A DNA stretch of 62,151 bases from an uncultured Prevotella sp. (GCA_905235835.1 CAJONQ010000025.1:1-62151), one strand, 5' to 3'. Shown: positions 51,458 through 61,960, counted from the first letter of the stretch. Notes: generated by a model not told the origin, from the sequence alone. Translations and numbers: made by a program.

Positions 51458-52123
51458 TTACTTCTGAATTAATACTGTTGAACCATTACAACCAGCGCAG
51501 CTGCCTTTCACAAGGATGAGGTTATGCTCTGGTATTACCTTTAACACACGAAGGTTCTGCGTTGTCACGCGGTCGCCACCCATCTGGCCACCCATGCGCA
51601 TTCCCTTGAACACCTTGGCGGGATAAGAACAAGCACCGATAGATCCCGGTTTGCGTGCGCGGTCGTCCTGACCGTGTGTAGCCTGACCTACACCACCAAA
51701 ACCGTGACGCTTCATAACACCCTGGAAGCCCTTACCCTTTGAGATACCAACGACATCAACAAACTCTGTGTCGTTGAAGAGCTCCACTGTAATGGTGTCA
51801 CCGAGGTTATGCTCCTCGTCAAACTTGAACTCGGCCAAGTGGGCCTTTGGTGTTGTACCTGCCTTCTTGAAAACTCCCTGCATAGCCTTGGTGGTGTTCT
51901 TCTCTTTCTTCTCACCATAAGCTAACTGAAGGGCGGCATAGCCGTCTTTCTCGACGGTCTTCACCTGCGTAACAACACAAGGACCAGCTTCGATAACAGT
52001 GCACGGTACATTCTTACCGTCGGCACTGAAAACGGATGTCATTCCGATTTTTCTTCCAATTAATCCTGGCAGTTTAAAATTTAAATAATAATGTGAATAT
52101 ATTCTTTTCTTTTTAAGTGTCAT
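51458..52123 (-). CDS. rplC: Ribosomal protein L3, start uncertain (possible CTG start at 52072)
   Basis: The ATG frame gives 221 aa. Bacteroidota L3 normally begins MPGL(L/I)G(K/R)KIGMTSVF and has about 205 aa. Here [14 protein letters not shown] begins at residue 19, and the codon at the expected initiator position is CTG (52070-52072). Starting there would give 204 aa. Either a non-AUG start is used or the protein has a basic 17-residue extension ([17 protein letters not shown]). The family signature ([35 protein letters not shown]) is intact. It is the first gene of the operon; rpsJ, which usually precedes it, is not here. Confidence 0.95.
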   Translation of the reverse strand: MTLKKKRIYSHYYLNFKLPGLIGRKIGMTSVFSADGKNVPCTVIEAGPCVVTQVKTVEKDGYAALQLAYGEKKEKNTTKAMQGVFKKAGTTPKAHLAEFKFDEEHNLGDTITVELFNDTEFVDVVGISKGKGFQGVMKRHGFGGVGQATHGQDDRARKPGSIGACSYPAKVFKGMRMGGQMGGDRVTTQNLRVLKVIPEHNLILVKGSCAGCNGSTVLIQK

Positions 52124-52250
52124 CTCGCTTTTCTTTGGTTCGCAAATACACTTAAAAAGAACTCCTCACTACTTCTAAACTGAAGGTAAATCGCTCTTTC
52201 TCAAGGTATTGTTAGCCATCGAGCCAGCGCAATACGCACTTTAGCGGCTG

Positions 52251-52281
52251 CAAAGGTACACATAATAAATGAGGTACGCAA
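52251..52281 (-). promoter_or_regulatory. Promoter of the ribosomal operon
   Basis: Leftward TTG (plus CAA 52279-52281), 20 bases, TACCTTTG (52251-52258). The leader to the first start codon is 120-170 bases and holds no obvious hairpin. The -33 part lies inside the preceding gene's terminator hairpin. Confidence 0.75.
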
Positions 52282-52300
52282 TACCGCATGCGTACCTCAT
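52269..52300 (-). terminator. 11-bp stem hairpin after the PepSY-like gene
   Basis: ATGAGGTACGC (52269-52279) pairs perfectly with GCGTACCTCAT (52290-52300). Leftward it is followed by TTTATTATG, so it is a plausible terminator for the ABC transporter/PepSY transcript. Because it contains the -33 element of the ribosomal promoter, the two signals are fused. Confidence 0.7.
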
Positions 52301-52318
52301 AACATTATTTAAGATTTT

Positions 52319-52744
52319 TTAATCTATTTCCTCTATAAACTGGCATTGGTGATTAAAGCGCAGATCCATATCGTCCGACAGTTCCAGTTTGTAGCCGTAG
52401 TTTTTCTTGCTGAACTTGGTGACGACATTATCGGGGTAGTGCGTCTTCACATATTCCATGATAGCGGGAGGTACCAGTTCCACCGGTACACCAGTCTTCT
52501 TGCGTGCTACACGTTTCCAGGAGCCATGTATGTCGAAGTCAACCCTCGTTCCGTCATTAAGCCACACGCTATATTCCATTCCCTCATCGTCTTTATCCAT
52601 CTCGACAAGTATGATGGAATTGCGGGAGAAATGCTGGTCCAGGAAGTTCTGCGACCGCACAGGTATCTCCGTATGATGACAGGACAGCATCACCAGGAGT
52701 GCCAGGCCCCACATTATATATAACATATATTTGCGCATCTTCAT
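52319..52744 (-). CDS. PepSY-like lipoprotein
   Basis: This 141-aa protein has a lipoprotein signal ending LVMLSC (Cys22). The mature part is one PepSY-like (DUF2874-type) domain: FLDQHFSRNSIILVEMDKDDEGMEYSVWLNDGTRVDFDIHGSWKRVARKKTGVPVELVPPAIMEYVKTHYPDN. Such proteins are common and poorly understood in Bacteroidota; binding or inhibiting a periplasmic partner is a usual suggestion. It starts one base after the ABC exporter stop and is surely co-transcribed. A Met two codons in is an alternative start. Confidence 0.75.
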   Translation of the reverse strand: MKMRKYMLYIMWGLALLVMLSCHHTEIPVRSQNFLDQHFSRNSIILVEMDKDDEGMEYSVWLNDGTRVDFDIHGSWKRVARKKTGVPVELVPPAIMEYVKTHYPDNVVTKFSKKNYGYKLELSDDMDLRFNHQCQFIEEID

Positions 52745-52745
52745 A

Positions 52746-54548
52746 TCATTGTTCCATTACGTCAGCTATTCTGTCTGCATTCATACTACGGGCACTGGCA
52801 TCGAAAATCTCCTTGTAGCGTCCTCCCTGGCGGTAGACGTCCGTCGGCGTGCCCTGCTCCACTACCCTGCCCTGCTCCAACAGGTAGAGGTAGTCGGCAT
52901 CCACGATCTGTCCGATATTGTGGGAGATGATGATGACCGTACGTCCTTGTTTGATGGCATCGATACTCGACTTGATCTGCTCGCTGGCAATAGCGTCCAG
53001 ACTCGCCGTCGGCTCGTCGAGGATGATGATAGAGGGGTTCTTGATAAACATACGGGCGATGGCGACACGCTGCTGCTGGCCACCGCTCAGACGGAGGGCA
53101 TTACTCTCAAAACCGTCAGGCAGTGCCATCACCTGGTCGTAGAGGGATGCCTTACGGGCAGCCTCCACCACCTCCTCATGGGTAGCCTGCGGGTTACCAT
53201 ATTTGATATTCTCCTCGATACTACCGTCGAAGATATGGTTCTTCTGCATCACCAGTCCCACATGCTCACGCAGCCACCGGGTGTCCCATTCCGTGAGGGA
53301 GTGTCCGTCGAGCGTGATGGTACCGCTGTCTGTCTGATAGAACTTGTCGAGCAGGTTGACCACCGTGCTCTTACCGGCTCCACTCACACCCACCAGTGCG
53401 GTGATCTTACCGGGCTCTATGCGCATCGACACGTCATGGAGCGCCTTCACGCCGTTAGGATAGGTGAAGTCGACATGCTGCAGGTCGAAGCACCCTTTCA
53501 CCTCAGCGGGATGGTAGTCACCCGTTGTCTCCACATGGTCATCCTTCTCCAACAGGTCGAGCAGTCCCTCGGAGTATATCAGGGCATCGTTCAGGTCGTC
53601 ATAGATACGGTGCAGCTGGCGGATGGGCGCACTGACATTGGAAAAGAGCATCACGTGATACATGATCTTACCGATGGTCATTCCAGGATAGTCCACCAGT
53701 ACGAGGTATGCCGTCAGGATGATGACGAACACGGTACCTATCTGTTCCAGGAATCCCTTCAGTCCCGTATAGAAATAACTCTTCTTACGGGTACTCAGCT
53801 GCAGGTCGGTCACCACGTCCTGCACGTCAGCCTGCCGCTGTCCCTCTATCTTCTCACGGTTGAACGACTTGATGACGGTGATATTCTCGATGGTGTTCAG
53901 GATATTCTGACTGACAGCCTGCTGTCCCTCATAGATGCCTCGTCGCCCGGCACGCATACGCTCCGCCTGGATATAGGTGACATAGAAATAGATCGGTACG
54001 ATACACAGTGCCACCAGTCCGACATAGAAGTTAGCCATGAACATCAGGACGAGGGCGATGACGGCACTGGTGAAGAGGGGCAGGATATCGATGAAGAAGA
54101 GGTTGACAGCCTTGCTGAGACTCGTCACACCCTTGTCGATGCGCGCCTGCAGCCTACCCGGCTCGTTACCTGTCGTGGTGAAGAACGCCATGCGGAACAG
54201 GAGGATATGCTTCACCACCTGTACGGACAGGTCACGGCTCACGAGGATGCGCATCCGTTCTCCGTAATAGCGACGGAAGAAGTTGACGACCGTGGCAAGG
54301 ACCTCCTTACCCAGCAACACCCCACTGATAAGGAGCAACAGGCTCATGGCACTTTCCCACGACAATGTCGGCTGCTGGTCCAGGATATTGATGGCATCCA
54401 CCGAGCGGTCGAGCACGACAGCGTTCACCTGCGCCAACAGCGACCCTATCAGTGTCAGCACCAGTGTCACGAATACCAGCCAGCGGTACGGTCTCACATA
54501 TCGGATGATATGCTTCAACAGTTGTCCTATGCCCATCTGTCCCTTCAC
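52746..54548 (-). CDS. ABC exporter, fused permease and ATPase
   Basis: This 600-aa half-transporter works as a homodimer or with a partner. Six helices span about 15-310, followed by the ATPase: Walker [11 protein letters not shown]-loop [12 protein letters not shown], signature [17 protein letters not shown], Walker [14 protein letters not shown] and the switch H in IIISHN. The class is that of lipid/drug exporters (MsbA/MDR type); the cargo is unknown, and no peptidase domain is present. The first codon of the longest frame is GTG at 54548; an ATG follows at 54536. Upstream of a PepSY-like lipoprotein with a 1-base gap. Confidence 0.92.
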   Translation of the reverse strand: MKGQMGIGQLLKHIIRYVRPYRWLVFVTLVLTLIGSLLAQVNAVVLDRSVDAINILDQQPTLSWESAMSLLLLISGVLLGKEVLATVVNFFRRYYGERMRILVSRDLSVQVVKHILLFRMAFFTTTGNEPGRLQARIDKGVTSLSKAVNLFFIDILPLFTSAVIALVLMFMANFYVGLVALCIVPIYFYVTYIQAERMRAGRRGIYEGQQAVSQNILNTIENITVIKSFNREKIEGQRQADVQDVVTDLQLSTRKKSYFYTGLKGFLEQIGTVFVIILTAYLVLVDYPGMTIGKIMYHVMLFSNVSAPIRQLHRIYDDLNDALIYSEGLLDLLEKDDHVETTGDYHPAEVKGCFDLQHVDFTYPNGVKALHDVSMRIEPGKITALVGVSGAGKSTVVNLLDKFYQTDSGTITLDGHSLTEWDTRWLREHVGLVMQKNHIFDGSIEENIKYGNPQATHEEVVEAARKASLYDQVMALPDGFESNALRLSGGQQQRVAIARMFIKNPSIIILDEPTASLDAIASEQIKSSIDAIKQGRTVIIISHNIGQIVDADYLYLLEQGRVVEQGTPTDVYRQGGRYKEIFDASARSMNADRIADVMEQ

Positions 54549-54568
54549 GTGTTCAATATTATCGATTG

Positions 54569-54576
54569 CAAAGATA
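54569..54576 (-). promoter_or_regulatory. -7 box of the ABC exporter operon
   Basis: CAAAGATA reads TATCTTTG leftward, 20-30 bases ahead of the alternative starts. The -33 region reads CTTT. Confidence 0.6.
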
Positions 54577-54631
54577 GTGTATTTCTTTTAAAAATGAAAG
54601 AAAAACGTCCCCTATTCTTGCCTATTATCTA

Positions 54632-57394
54632 TTATTTAATAAGAATCTTCTTTCCGTTTACGATATAAATACCATGCTGGGTAGGTTGTCCGATATACTT
54701 TCGTCCCTGCAGGTCATACCACACACCGTCCTTCAGATGCTGGGGTACCGTGATGGTGATCACACGCAGCACGTCATCGTCTCCTGCGATATTCATCACT
54801 ATTTTCTGGAGATTATCCGTTCCCAGCTTACCAAGTCCACTACCTAAGTCAAGCAGGAAATAGCCGTTGAAAGCACCCACCTCATAATGCTCCGTCGGGA
54901 TATGGATCTTGTCGTCAGTACCCATATAAAGGTTGGCTGTATTGTTGCCTGTCAGCATCACTGGAGCGTAAGTACCCACGAACTGCACCTTGCCGTCATT
55001 GCTGGTCACCGCCATCTCTGCGGCTTCAGAAGTCTTGATGGTTACATTCTCAAACACAGGATTGACGATCTCACTCGCTGTGGTCGTCTCCCATTCCAGG
55101 ACGTAGGGCTTACCTGGTTCGATAACATGCGCTGTCTTGAAGTTTAGAGTGACTTCACCACTCTCCGCATCATAACCTGTGGGGGTGGCATAGTCGACCT
55201 TGTCAGCCGTATCCAGCTCGTAAAGAACAGCACCGTTAAGCGGTGTCGCACTAATTGCCTCGCTGATGATGTCGAAAGGCAGGCAGATCGTGTTCCACAT
55301 GTGGTTCTTGTATAACGTGTGTCCGTCGAGCACGACTTTCTTGATTGTTCTACCCTTATACTGCGCTATCTGCGAGTTATTGTCATCACTTTCATGGAGG
55401 ACGAGCTCTGATATCTTCTCAGGCACATCCTCATCAGACAGATAGAACACATCTGTCTTGTAGGCGCTATGGTACTTCAGGTATATCTCTCCGTTGGGAA
55501 GGATATCGGTCGTGGCTGAGTTCCTGAACACGTAGATGTCACCTTCCTTGCTGAAACGATAGATATCAGGACCACCCTTGACGGTTCCGTCAGACACCCT
55601 CAGTTTATTGTTCTCAGGAGCGTAGGCATCATCCGCTCTCGTCAGTGGGATATGATAAGTGGCGCCAGGATTGTCGGTATGTAGGAGAATGATATCTCCC
55701 ATCGGCACCTCCTCGATGGAGCTCAGGATGACCCTTCTCTTTTCCTCATTGACACCCAGTACCTCATGGGCATCAATAGTCAGCAAGCCCAGACCGTCGA
55801 AGTCCAGTTCACTCTTCGCCTTATGAGGGGTGAAGCTATAGCCTTCCGGGAATCGCAAGATCTCACACACCTCCCCTTTCGAGTCGATGCCCATATACAG
55901 GCGATAGTTATCTGCGTCGCCATAGACATAGATCTTCATGGTCACCAGACCCTCCATATAGACTGGTTCCGGCTGCTTGATATTAGACAGGGTGTCAAGC
56001 AGCACACTGTCAGCGAGGTTGTTGTATTCATAGAGCCTCGACTCTAACTTATGCCCTTTCGTGTCGGACATCACCACCTGTACCTTCGCCGATGTCTTGA
56101 TGCCATATATACGCATGCCGATTAGGCACTTGCCATGCAGGTACGAGAAGCCCTCAGCCATCTTGAAGCTCACCGATACGTATTTGTTCTCGTCAAACTC
56201 TTTCGGAACCTCTATCTGTGCGGAGAGACTGTCCAGAGGTGTACCTGCCTCCACCTTCAGTCCACCGTTGACCGTCAGGTCGGAGACATCATAGAGCAGA
56301 CTACCGGCGCCTGCCGGCTTACTGATCGTCAATAACTCATTCTTGACGGTGGCGGTATCTGGCATCCACAACATAAAATTGTCACTGCCGGGATAGGAGG
56401 CGGCAATAGACACGAGTTTGATGTCCTCTTTGATGTCGATCTGTATGGAATCCTTGTCTGACACGTAATAGAGCAAGGTTGCCTCATAGTTACCTTGGGC
56501 ATCTTTCGTCGTCTTGTACTGCGTACTGGTACTGTCGGCGATGGTAGTGGCAGACAGCGGCGCGTCTTTGGTTACCACGCGGTAGATGGTACCATAGCGG
56601 GCAGGCAGTGTGAACTTCGTACCTGCTCCTACGTCGGCATATCCCAAGTCCTGGTTGTTCTCGTTGTCAATCCAGCCATAGGTAGCGTCACACACCATGT
56701 TCAAGTCGACAAAGTTGGAATCAAAGAAGGTCGGTTTTACAAAACAGCATTTGCCTTGGAAATTTCTGAAGAGCACCACACTGTCGGGCTTATCGAAGTC
56801 CCATACCGGAGCCACCGTGGCATCACCGAAGTCCGCCTCATTCAACGAATAGTTAGGTGTCATCACCACGTCGGCAGTCAGTGTGTCCTTCACGATCAAG
56901 TTGAGATTCTTCGAGCGGTCCGCCGCATAGGACTTGCCATTACTGCCAGTAAAGGATGTGACGGTATAGCCGAAGGCACGCAGTTTCTCAAACTTATGGC
57001 AATAGAAATTAGGACCCAGATAGATCTCACCGTTCGGAGCGGCATACTTCACGTACGGGGTTCCTTCAAAGATAAACTTGAAGTTCTCCACATAGCGTGC
57101 CTCAATGGTACAGTCGGCTGTTGCCTTGACCTCCAGTACAGGACTCAGGTCGTTCTCCACCTTCGTCTCATTCATGTACCATTCCACATGCCACACCCTG
57201 TTAACAGCAGCAGTGAGCTTCACCGTTGCGTTGTCTGTGACAGACGCTCCTGAGGTGATAGGGGTCCCGTCGACAGTCACCACAAGGTCTTCTAAAGTTG
57301 ACGGCTTGTTAGTAACCCCAAAGTTGACGACGACATCAGCCATGACGGTCATGCCACAGAACCACATAACAACTAATAATAAAGACTTTTTCAT
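54632..57394 (-). CDS. Secreted 920-aa paralogue of the C10 protease tail, T9SS tail
   Basis: A signal peptide (MKKSLLLVVMWFCGMTVMA) is followed by a chain that is collinear with residues about 620-1510 of the neighbouring C10 protease and identical over long runs (for example ARYVENFKFIFEGTP, ATVAPVWDFDKPDSV, AGTKFTLPARYGTIYRV, SEAAEMAVTSNDGKVQFVGT). No protease domain and no His-Cys site is present. The start is an Ig-like domain, the middle is beta-rich with cysteines, and the end is a T9SS signal (QGRKYIGQPTQHGIYIVNGKKI). It lies 33 bases after the C10 gene, probably in one transcript. Binding or structural role; arose by duplication. Confidence 0.8.
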   Translation of the reverse strand: MKKSLLLVVMWFCGMTVMADVVVNFGVTNKPSTLEDLVVTVDGTPITSGASVTDNATVKLTAAVNRVWHVEWYMNETKVENDLSPVLEVKATADCTIEARYVENFKFIFEGTPYVKYAAPNGEIYLGPNFYCHKFEKLRAFGYTVTSFTGSNGKSYAADRSKNLNLIVKDTLTADVVMTPNYSLNEADFGDATVAPVWDFDKPDSVVLFRNFQGKCCFVKPTFFDSNFVDLNMVCDATYGWIDNENNQDLGYADVGAGTKFTLPARYGTIYRVVTKDAPLSATTIADSTSTQYKTTKDAQGNYEATLLYYVSDKDSIQIDIKEDIKLVSIAASYPGSDNFMLWMPDTATVKNELLTISKPAGAGSLLYDVSDLTVNGGLKVEAGTPLDSLSAQIEVPKEFDENKYVSVSFKMAEGFSYLHGKCLIGMRIYGIKTSAKVQVVMSDTKGHKLESRLYEYNNLADSVLLDTLSNIKQPEPVYMEGLVTMKIYVYGDADNYRLYMGIDSKGEVCEILRFPEGYSFTPHKAKSELDFDGLGLLTIDAHEVLGVNEEKRRVILSSIEEVPMGDIILLHTDNPGATYHIPLTRADDAYAPENNKLRVSDGTVKGGPDIYRFSKEGDIYVFRNSATTDILPNGEIYLKYHSAYKTDVFYLSDEDVPEKISELVLHESDDNNSQIAQYKGRTIKKVVLDGHTLYKNHMWNTICLPFDIISEAISATPLNGAVLYELDTADKVDYATPTGYDAESGEVTLNFKTAHVIEPGKPYVLEWETTTASEIVNPVFENVTIKTSEAAEMAVTSNDGKVQFVGTYAPVMLTGNNTANLYMGTDDKIHIPTEHYEVGAFNGYFLLDLGSGLGKLGTDNLQKIVMNIAGDDDVLRVITITVPQHLKDGVWYDLQGRKYIGQPTQHGIYIVNGKKILIK

Positions 57395-57427
57395 TATCGT
57401 AGGGCTTATTTATTCTGTTTTACAAAT

Positions 57428-60400
57428 CTACTTAACCAATATCTTCTTGCCATTCATGATATAGATGCCTCGCTGAGTGGGCTTGTCTACATACTTCCTA
57501 CCCTGCAGGTCATACCACATACCGTCCTTCAGATGCTGTGGCACGGTGATGGTAATCACACGCAGCACATTATCGCCTCCGGCAATATTCAAAAGAATCT
57601 TATTGAGAGGATTGCTTCCCGGTACACCGAGACCGTTGCCCAGGTCAATGAGGAAATAACCGTTGAAAGCACCCACCTCGTAATGCTCCGTAGGGATATG
57701 GATCTTATCATCTGTCCCCACATAAAGATTGGAGATATTGTTACCTGCCAGCATCACCGGAGCGTAAGTACCCACGAACTGCACCTTGCCGTCATTGCTG
57801 GTCACCGCCATCTCTGCGGCTTCCGAAGTCTTGATAGCCACATTCGTAAACTCAGGATTATCTATCACAATCGCCGTGGTGGTCCTCCATTCCAGGAGAT
57901 AGGGCTTACCCGGCTCTATGGCATGCACGGACTTGAAGTTGATAGTAACCACACCGCTTTCCGCGTCATAGCCTGTCGGGGCGGCATAGTCTCCGTTGTT
58001 CGTCAAATCCAACTCATGGATTTCCGCCCCTTGCAATGGAGTGGCGTCCATATTCTCACCGATGATGTCAAAAGGCAGACAGATCGTGTTCCACATGTGG
58101 TTCTTGTATAACTTATGACCGTCAAGCACGACTTTCTTGATTGTCCTACCCTTATACTGCTCGATGAGTGCCCTGTTATCTTCATTTTCTTGGAAGACAA
58201 GCTCCGGTGTCGGTGCTGGTACAGATTTCTCATTGAGGTAAAAGACCTCTTTCCGGGTCGTACTGTGGAACTTCAGGTAGATCTCACCACGTGGCAATGT
58301 CACATCGGCAGAAGAAGAACGGAACACGTACTCGTCGCCTTCCTTGCTGAAGCGATAGATGTCCTTGCCACCTTTGACGGTACCATCAGAAACCCACAAT
58401 CTGTTATTGCCACGCACATAGGCATCATCAGCCCTTGTCAGTGGAATATGATGCACGGCACCTGCCTCATCGGAATGGATCACGAGAACGTCACCCATTG
58501 GAATCTCCTCTATGGGGTTCAGGATGACATGGTCGTTTTCGTCATCAACACCGACTAACTCGTAGGCATCGACACTCAACAACGCAGAACCGTCATTATC
58601 TATCTCGCTCTTTGCCTTATAAGTGGCATAATGATACCCCTCAGGGAAGCGCATCACCTCACATATCTCTACAGAACACGTGATAGGCATGTACAGCCGG
58701 TAATAGTCTGCCGCACCGTAGACATAGATCTTCAGGGTAATCTTTCCCTCCATGTGCACGTCATTGGGCTTACCCACATTCTCCAGTGAGTCGGTGAACA
58801 CCTGATCTATCTGACGATGCTCAGAGACCTTTGACGCCAACGTCGTACCAAACTCATCGGAGAGGACGATCTCCACGTTCGCCGACTTGTCGGCTCCCTC
58901 CAGCACCATCTGTGTGAGCAACCTCTTGAGGGCGAAGGAGAAGCCATCATCCATCTGGAAGGTCACCGACAGGTATTTACTGTCGTCCTTCACATCGGGA
59001 ACCTCTATCTGTACGGAGCAACTGTCACGGTGCTCACCAGCCACCACCTTCAGTCCGCCGTTGACGGTCAGGTCGGACAGGTCATAGAGCAGTCCTCCCG
59101 CCTCGCCCGTCTTCTCCACCGTGACAAGCTCGTCCTTGGTCGTCGCTGTCGTATCCGGCAACCATGTCAGCACATTGTCGCCACCCGGGTAAGAGGCAGA
59201 GATAGATACCAGTTGGAGGTCCTCACCCACCACAATCTGAATGGAGTCTTTGTCTGACTCACGATAATATAAGGTAGCCACCTGATTACCTGCGGCATCT
59301 GTTGATTTGCGGAAACTGGTCGTTGTACTGTCGGCTATCGTTGTGGCAGAGAGCTCGTTCTTCGTTGTCACACGGTAGATGGTACCATAGCGGGCTGGCA
59401 GTGTGAACTTGGTGCCAGCGCCCACGTCAGCATAGCCGTTTTGCTGTCCCTGTACATTGTCTATCCAGCCATTATTGGCATCGCACGACATGTTCAGGTC
59501 GATATAGTTGGAGTCGAACCATGTCGGTTTAGTAAAACAGCACTTCCCCTGATAGTTATCGAAGCGTGCCACACTGTCGGGCTTGTCAAAGTCCCATACC
59601 GGTGCCACGGTGGCATCACCGAGGTCACACTGGTTCAACACATAGTTGGGTTTCATCACCACGTCGGCGGTCAGCGTGTCCTTGACGATGAGGATCGTGT
59701 CGGGGGCGTTGTCCACCAGGTAGTTCTTGCCGTTGCTGCCCGTATAGCTTTCCACGCTATAGCCGAAGGCACGCAGCTTGTCGAACTTATGGTTGTAGAA
59801 GTTCGGTCCCATATAGATGATACCGTTGGCATCGGCATACTTCACAAACGGTGTTCCCTCGAAGATGAACTTGAAGTTCTCCACATAACGGGCCTCGATC
59901 TGATAGTCGTCCAACACCGTTTGTGAGAAGACATTGCCGACGACATCTGACTTCTTGCCGTTGAGATACCATTCTATATGGTAGTTATGTGCCTCGGCTG
60001 CCGTAATCTTCAGTGTCGATCTAAGCTCAACGGCGGCTCCTGACTCTATCGGTGTAGTACCTATTACAGCCTCCAGGTCAGCTACCGAGGCAGGCTTGTT
60101 GGTGGCGGTGAAGCTGACAACAGGATTACTGAATTCTGCGATATCAAATGTCGCAGAGCCAATAACATTGGTGCCTGCCTCATCGGTGGCAATCCACACA
60201 TTCCACGCTCCTGCCACGTCCGGCTTGAAGTTCAACACGACCTGCTGGCTGCCGTCTTCCACCACCGTAACGGAACAGTATGACTGGGCATTTCCTTTTT
60301 CCTCTGTCGTACTGGCAAACAGATAGATTTTATTGAAGAATTCTGAGCCCTTATTCTTGAGTAAGAAACTGACATCCTGAGTTAACTTTGCCTTCTTGGA

Positions 60401-61960
60401 ACCGATAGCCTGGAAGTCGGTAGCTTCCAACTGGGGGGCAGACTCCGTCAGTTTCACTGTGGTACCGTCAAACGTTGCCAATACATAACGTTGCTTTTCG
60501 ACAGTCCATTGGGTATTACCTTTGACCCTGCTGATGGGCACAATCTTATAGGTCCCCTGCGGTTTGTCTGTAGGCTGCACGGTATAGGACACCTCCCTAA
60601 AGGCCATGTCCATAGGCACTTCTTCTTCCTTGGTGACAATGGTCTCAAGGGTACCACTCTCGTCCAGATATGCCAACCCAAATTCGAACGTGTTCGAAGT
60701 ACCACCCATCAGGTTGATACAACTGGCAGTGACACTATTATCGGCTACCTTTACTCTCCATACTAAGGTGCTAAACAATAACTCTGCCGGGGTGCTGACA
60801 CCTATCTGCACACCAAAGACAGCCGACTGACTGGAGGTAAAACTGGAGGGAGAGACAGGAGCGTCCTTGTTGTCCCTATTATGACAGTCCAGGACAGAAA
60901 GCCTGTAGTAGCCGTCACTTTTGCCACCCCATCCGAAATTGATATGAAACATCTCGTCACCGTCATAGCCATCAATGACGAAGGCATGTCCTGCAATCGT
61001 TATTTCCGTCATTGACGCACCATAGATAACAGGACGCTGGTTCTTCAGCTCGTTGTAGATCATCAATGACCAGTCAGCATGTGAAAACATATCATGCATC
61101 TGAACATTCGCTGTATTATCGAAGCCGAAATACTCAATCAAAGTATTGGGAATAGCGACAATCTTTCCGCCAGTGACAATGGGGGTGAAGTCTGACTGAT
61201 TGGCATAGGCACAATACTTGATGAGTTTTGCCACTTCAGCCTTATCGGCTTCTGCAGATGTCTCATCATACGCATTCCGCATCTTCGTCCAGTCAAAATC
61301 GGTGACAGGCAGTTCCTCTATAGCCATCTTATATGTCTCGGTGGTATAGGCAGGAATAGGTTTCAACGTCTTAGCAGGTTTCCCAGTTTTCTTTGCCCAG
61401 TAGTTCACCACTTGTGCTGTAGCGATCGTCATACAGCCTGCCGGATTGTGTCCGGTAACCTCATCAGAAGGCAGTAAATCATTATAAGGAGCCTGCTGGA
61501 GCCACTTCGTCGTTGTCATCGGCTTAATAGCTGGCCATGCCTCTGTAGCACGACGTGAGCTCTTCACCGGAGCATAGCCTTTGGCATCCATTTCCTGCAT
61601 CTCTGCGATATAGCCCTGCAACCATGCCTTCATATTGTCGGGCAGCTTGCTCTCGTCATACGTGCCGCTGTCACTATAGCCTAACACCTCGGTGAAGCGG
61701 TCGTCACCGCTGACGAGCACATAGCCCTCACCCTCGGATGGATATACCGCATAGAGATAGGGCATACCCGTGCCATTCACTTTGTCGAGCACGACCTTCG
61801 TCTGCATCGATTCCACAGAAGGAGCCCTACGACTGGGACTCTTCTGACTGATAAAATGAGCCGCGATCTGCTGAGCCTTTTGCCGACTCACTGATGTTGC
61901 CATGAGGGTCGTACCGCACAGCCACATCACTGCTGATAGAAGAAAAGCCTTTTTTGTCAT
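57428..61960 (-). CDS. Secreted C10-family cysteine protease (streptopain/interpain-like), T9SS tail
   Basis: This 1510-aa protein has a signal peptide (1-20), an inhibitory Spi/C10 propeptide (about 22-140: SVSRQKAQQIAAHFISQK... AYAVYPSEGEGYVLVSGDDRF) and the C10 catalytic domain (about 145-385). C176 lies in NPAGCMTIATAQVVNYW and H325 in IAGHAFVIDGYDGDEMFHINFGWGG. Then come an Ig-like region (about 390-620) and the long region shared with the next gene, and finally a T9SS signal (QGRKYVDKPTQRGIYIMNGKKI). C10 proteases are secreted papain-like enzymes; interpain A of Prevotella intermedia attacks host haemoglobin and complement. Substrate here is not known. Confidence 0.92.
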   Translation of the reverse strand: MTKKAFLLSAVMWLCGTTLMATSVSRQKAQQIAAHFISQKSPSRRAPSVESMQTKVVLDKVNGTGMPYLYAVYPSEGEGYVLVSGDDRFTEVLGYSDSGTYDESKLPDNMKAWLQGYIAEMQEMDAKGYAPVKSSRRATEAWPAIKPMTTTKWLQQAPYNDLLPSDEVTGHNPAGCMTIATAQVVNYWAKKTGKPAKTLKPIPAYTTETYKMAIEELPVTDFDWTKMRNAYDETSAEADKAEVAKLIKYCAYANQSDFTPIVTGGKIVAIPNTLIEYFGFDNTANVQMHDMFSHADWSLMIYNELKNQRPVIYGASMTEITIAGHAFVIDGYDGDEMFHINFGWGGKSDGYYRLSVLDCHNRDNKDAPVSPSSFTSSQSAVFGVQIGVSTPAELLFSTLVWRVKVADNSVTASCINLMGGTSNTFEFGLAYLDESGTLETIVTKEEEVPMDMAFREVSYTVQPTDKPQGTYKIVPISRVKGNTQWTVEKQRYVLATFDGTTVKLTESAPQLEATDFQAIGSKKAKLTQDVSFLLKNKGSEFFNKIYLFASTTEEKGNAQSYCSVTVVEDGSQQVVLNFKPDVAGAWNVWIATDEAGTNVIGSATFDIAEFSNPVVSFTATNKPASVADLEAVIGTTPIESGAAVELRSTLKITAAEAHNYHIEWYLNGKKSDVVGNVFSQTVLDDYQIEARYVENFKFIFEGTPFVKYADANGIIYMGPNFYNHKFDKLRAFGYSVESYTGSNGKNYLVDNAPDTILIVKDTLTADVVMKPNYVLNQCDLGDATVAPVWDFDKPDSVARFDNYQGKCCFTKPTWFDSNYIDLNMSCDANNGWIDNVQGQQNGYADVGAGTKFTLPARYGTIYRVTTKNELSATTIADSTTTSFRKSTDAAGNQVATLYYRESDKDSIQIVVGEDLQLVSISASYPGGDNVLTWLPDTTATTKDELVTVEKTGEAGGLLYDLSDLTVNGGLKVVAGEHRDSCSVQIEVPDVKDDSKYLSVTFQMDDGFSFALKRLLTQMVLEGADKSANVEIVLSDEFGTTLASKVSEHRQIDQVFTDSLENVGKPNDVHMEGKITLKIYVYGAADYYRLYMPITCSVEICEVMRFPEGYHYATYKAKSEIDNDGSALLSVDAYELVGVDDENDHVILNPIEEIPMGDVLVIHSDEAGAVHHIPLTRADDAYVRGNNRLWVSDGTVKGGKDIYRFSKEGDEYVFRSSSADVTLPRGEIYLKFHSTTRKEVFYLNEKSVPAPTPELVFQENEDNRALIEQYKGRTIKKVVLDGHKLYKNHMWNTICLPFDIIGENMDATPLQGAEIHELDLTNNGDYAAPTGYDAESGVVTINFKSVHAIEPGKPYLLEWRTTTAIVIDNPEFTNVAIKTSEAAEMAVTSNDGKVQFVGTYAPVMLAGNNISNLYVGTDDKIHIPTEHYEVGAFNGYFLIDLGNGLGVPGSNPLNKILLNIAGGDNVLRVITITVPQHLKDGMWYDLQGRKYVDKPTQRGIYIMNGKKILVK

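Noticed and set aside
52230..52241. AATACGCACTTT, a 12-base match to the cassette inverted repeat, just downstream of the ribosomal promoter
   Set aside because: A 12-base match to some part of a 23-mer is not very unlikely by chance in 62 kb on two strands; flanking bases do not match and no third repeat is present.
52731..54668. 645-codon open frame on the plus strand opposite the ABC exporter
   Set aside because: It is the complement of a gene with clear Walker and signature motifs. The peptide is rich in His, Gln and Val without domain-like pattern, as expected of an antisense shadow in a GC-balanced gene.
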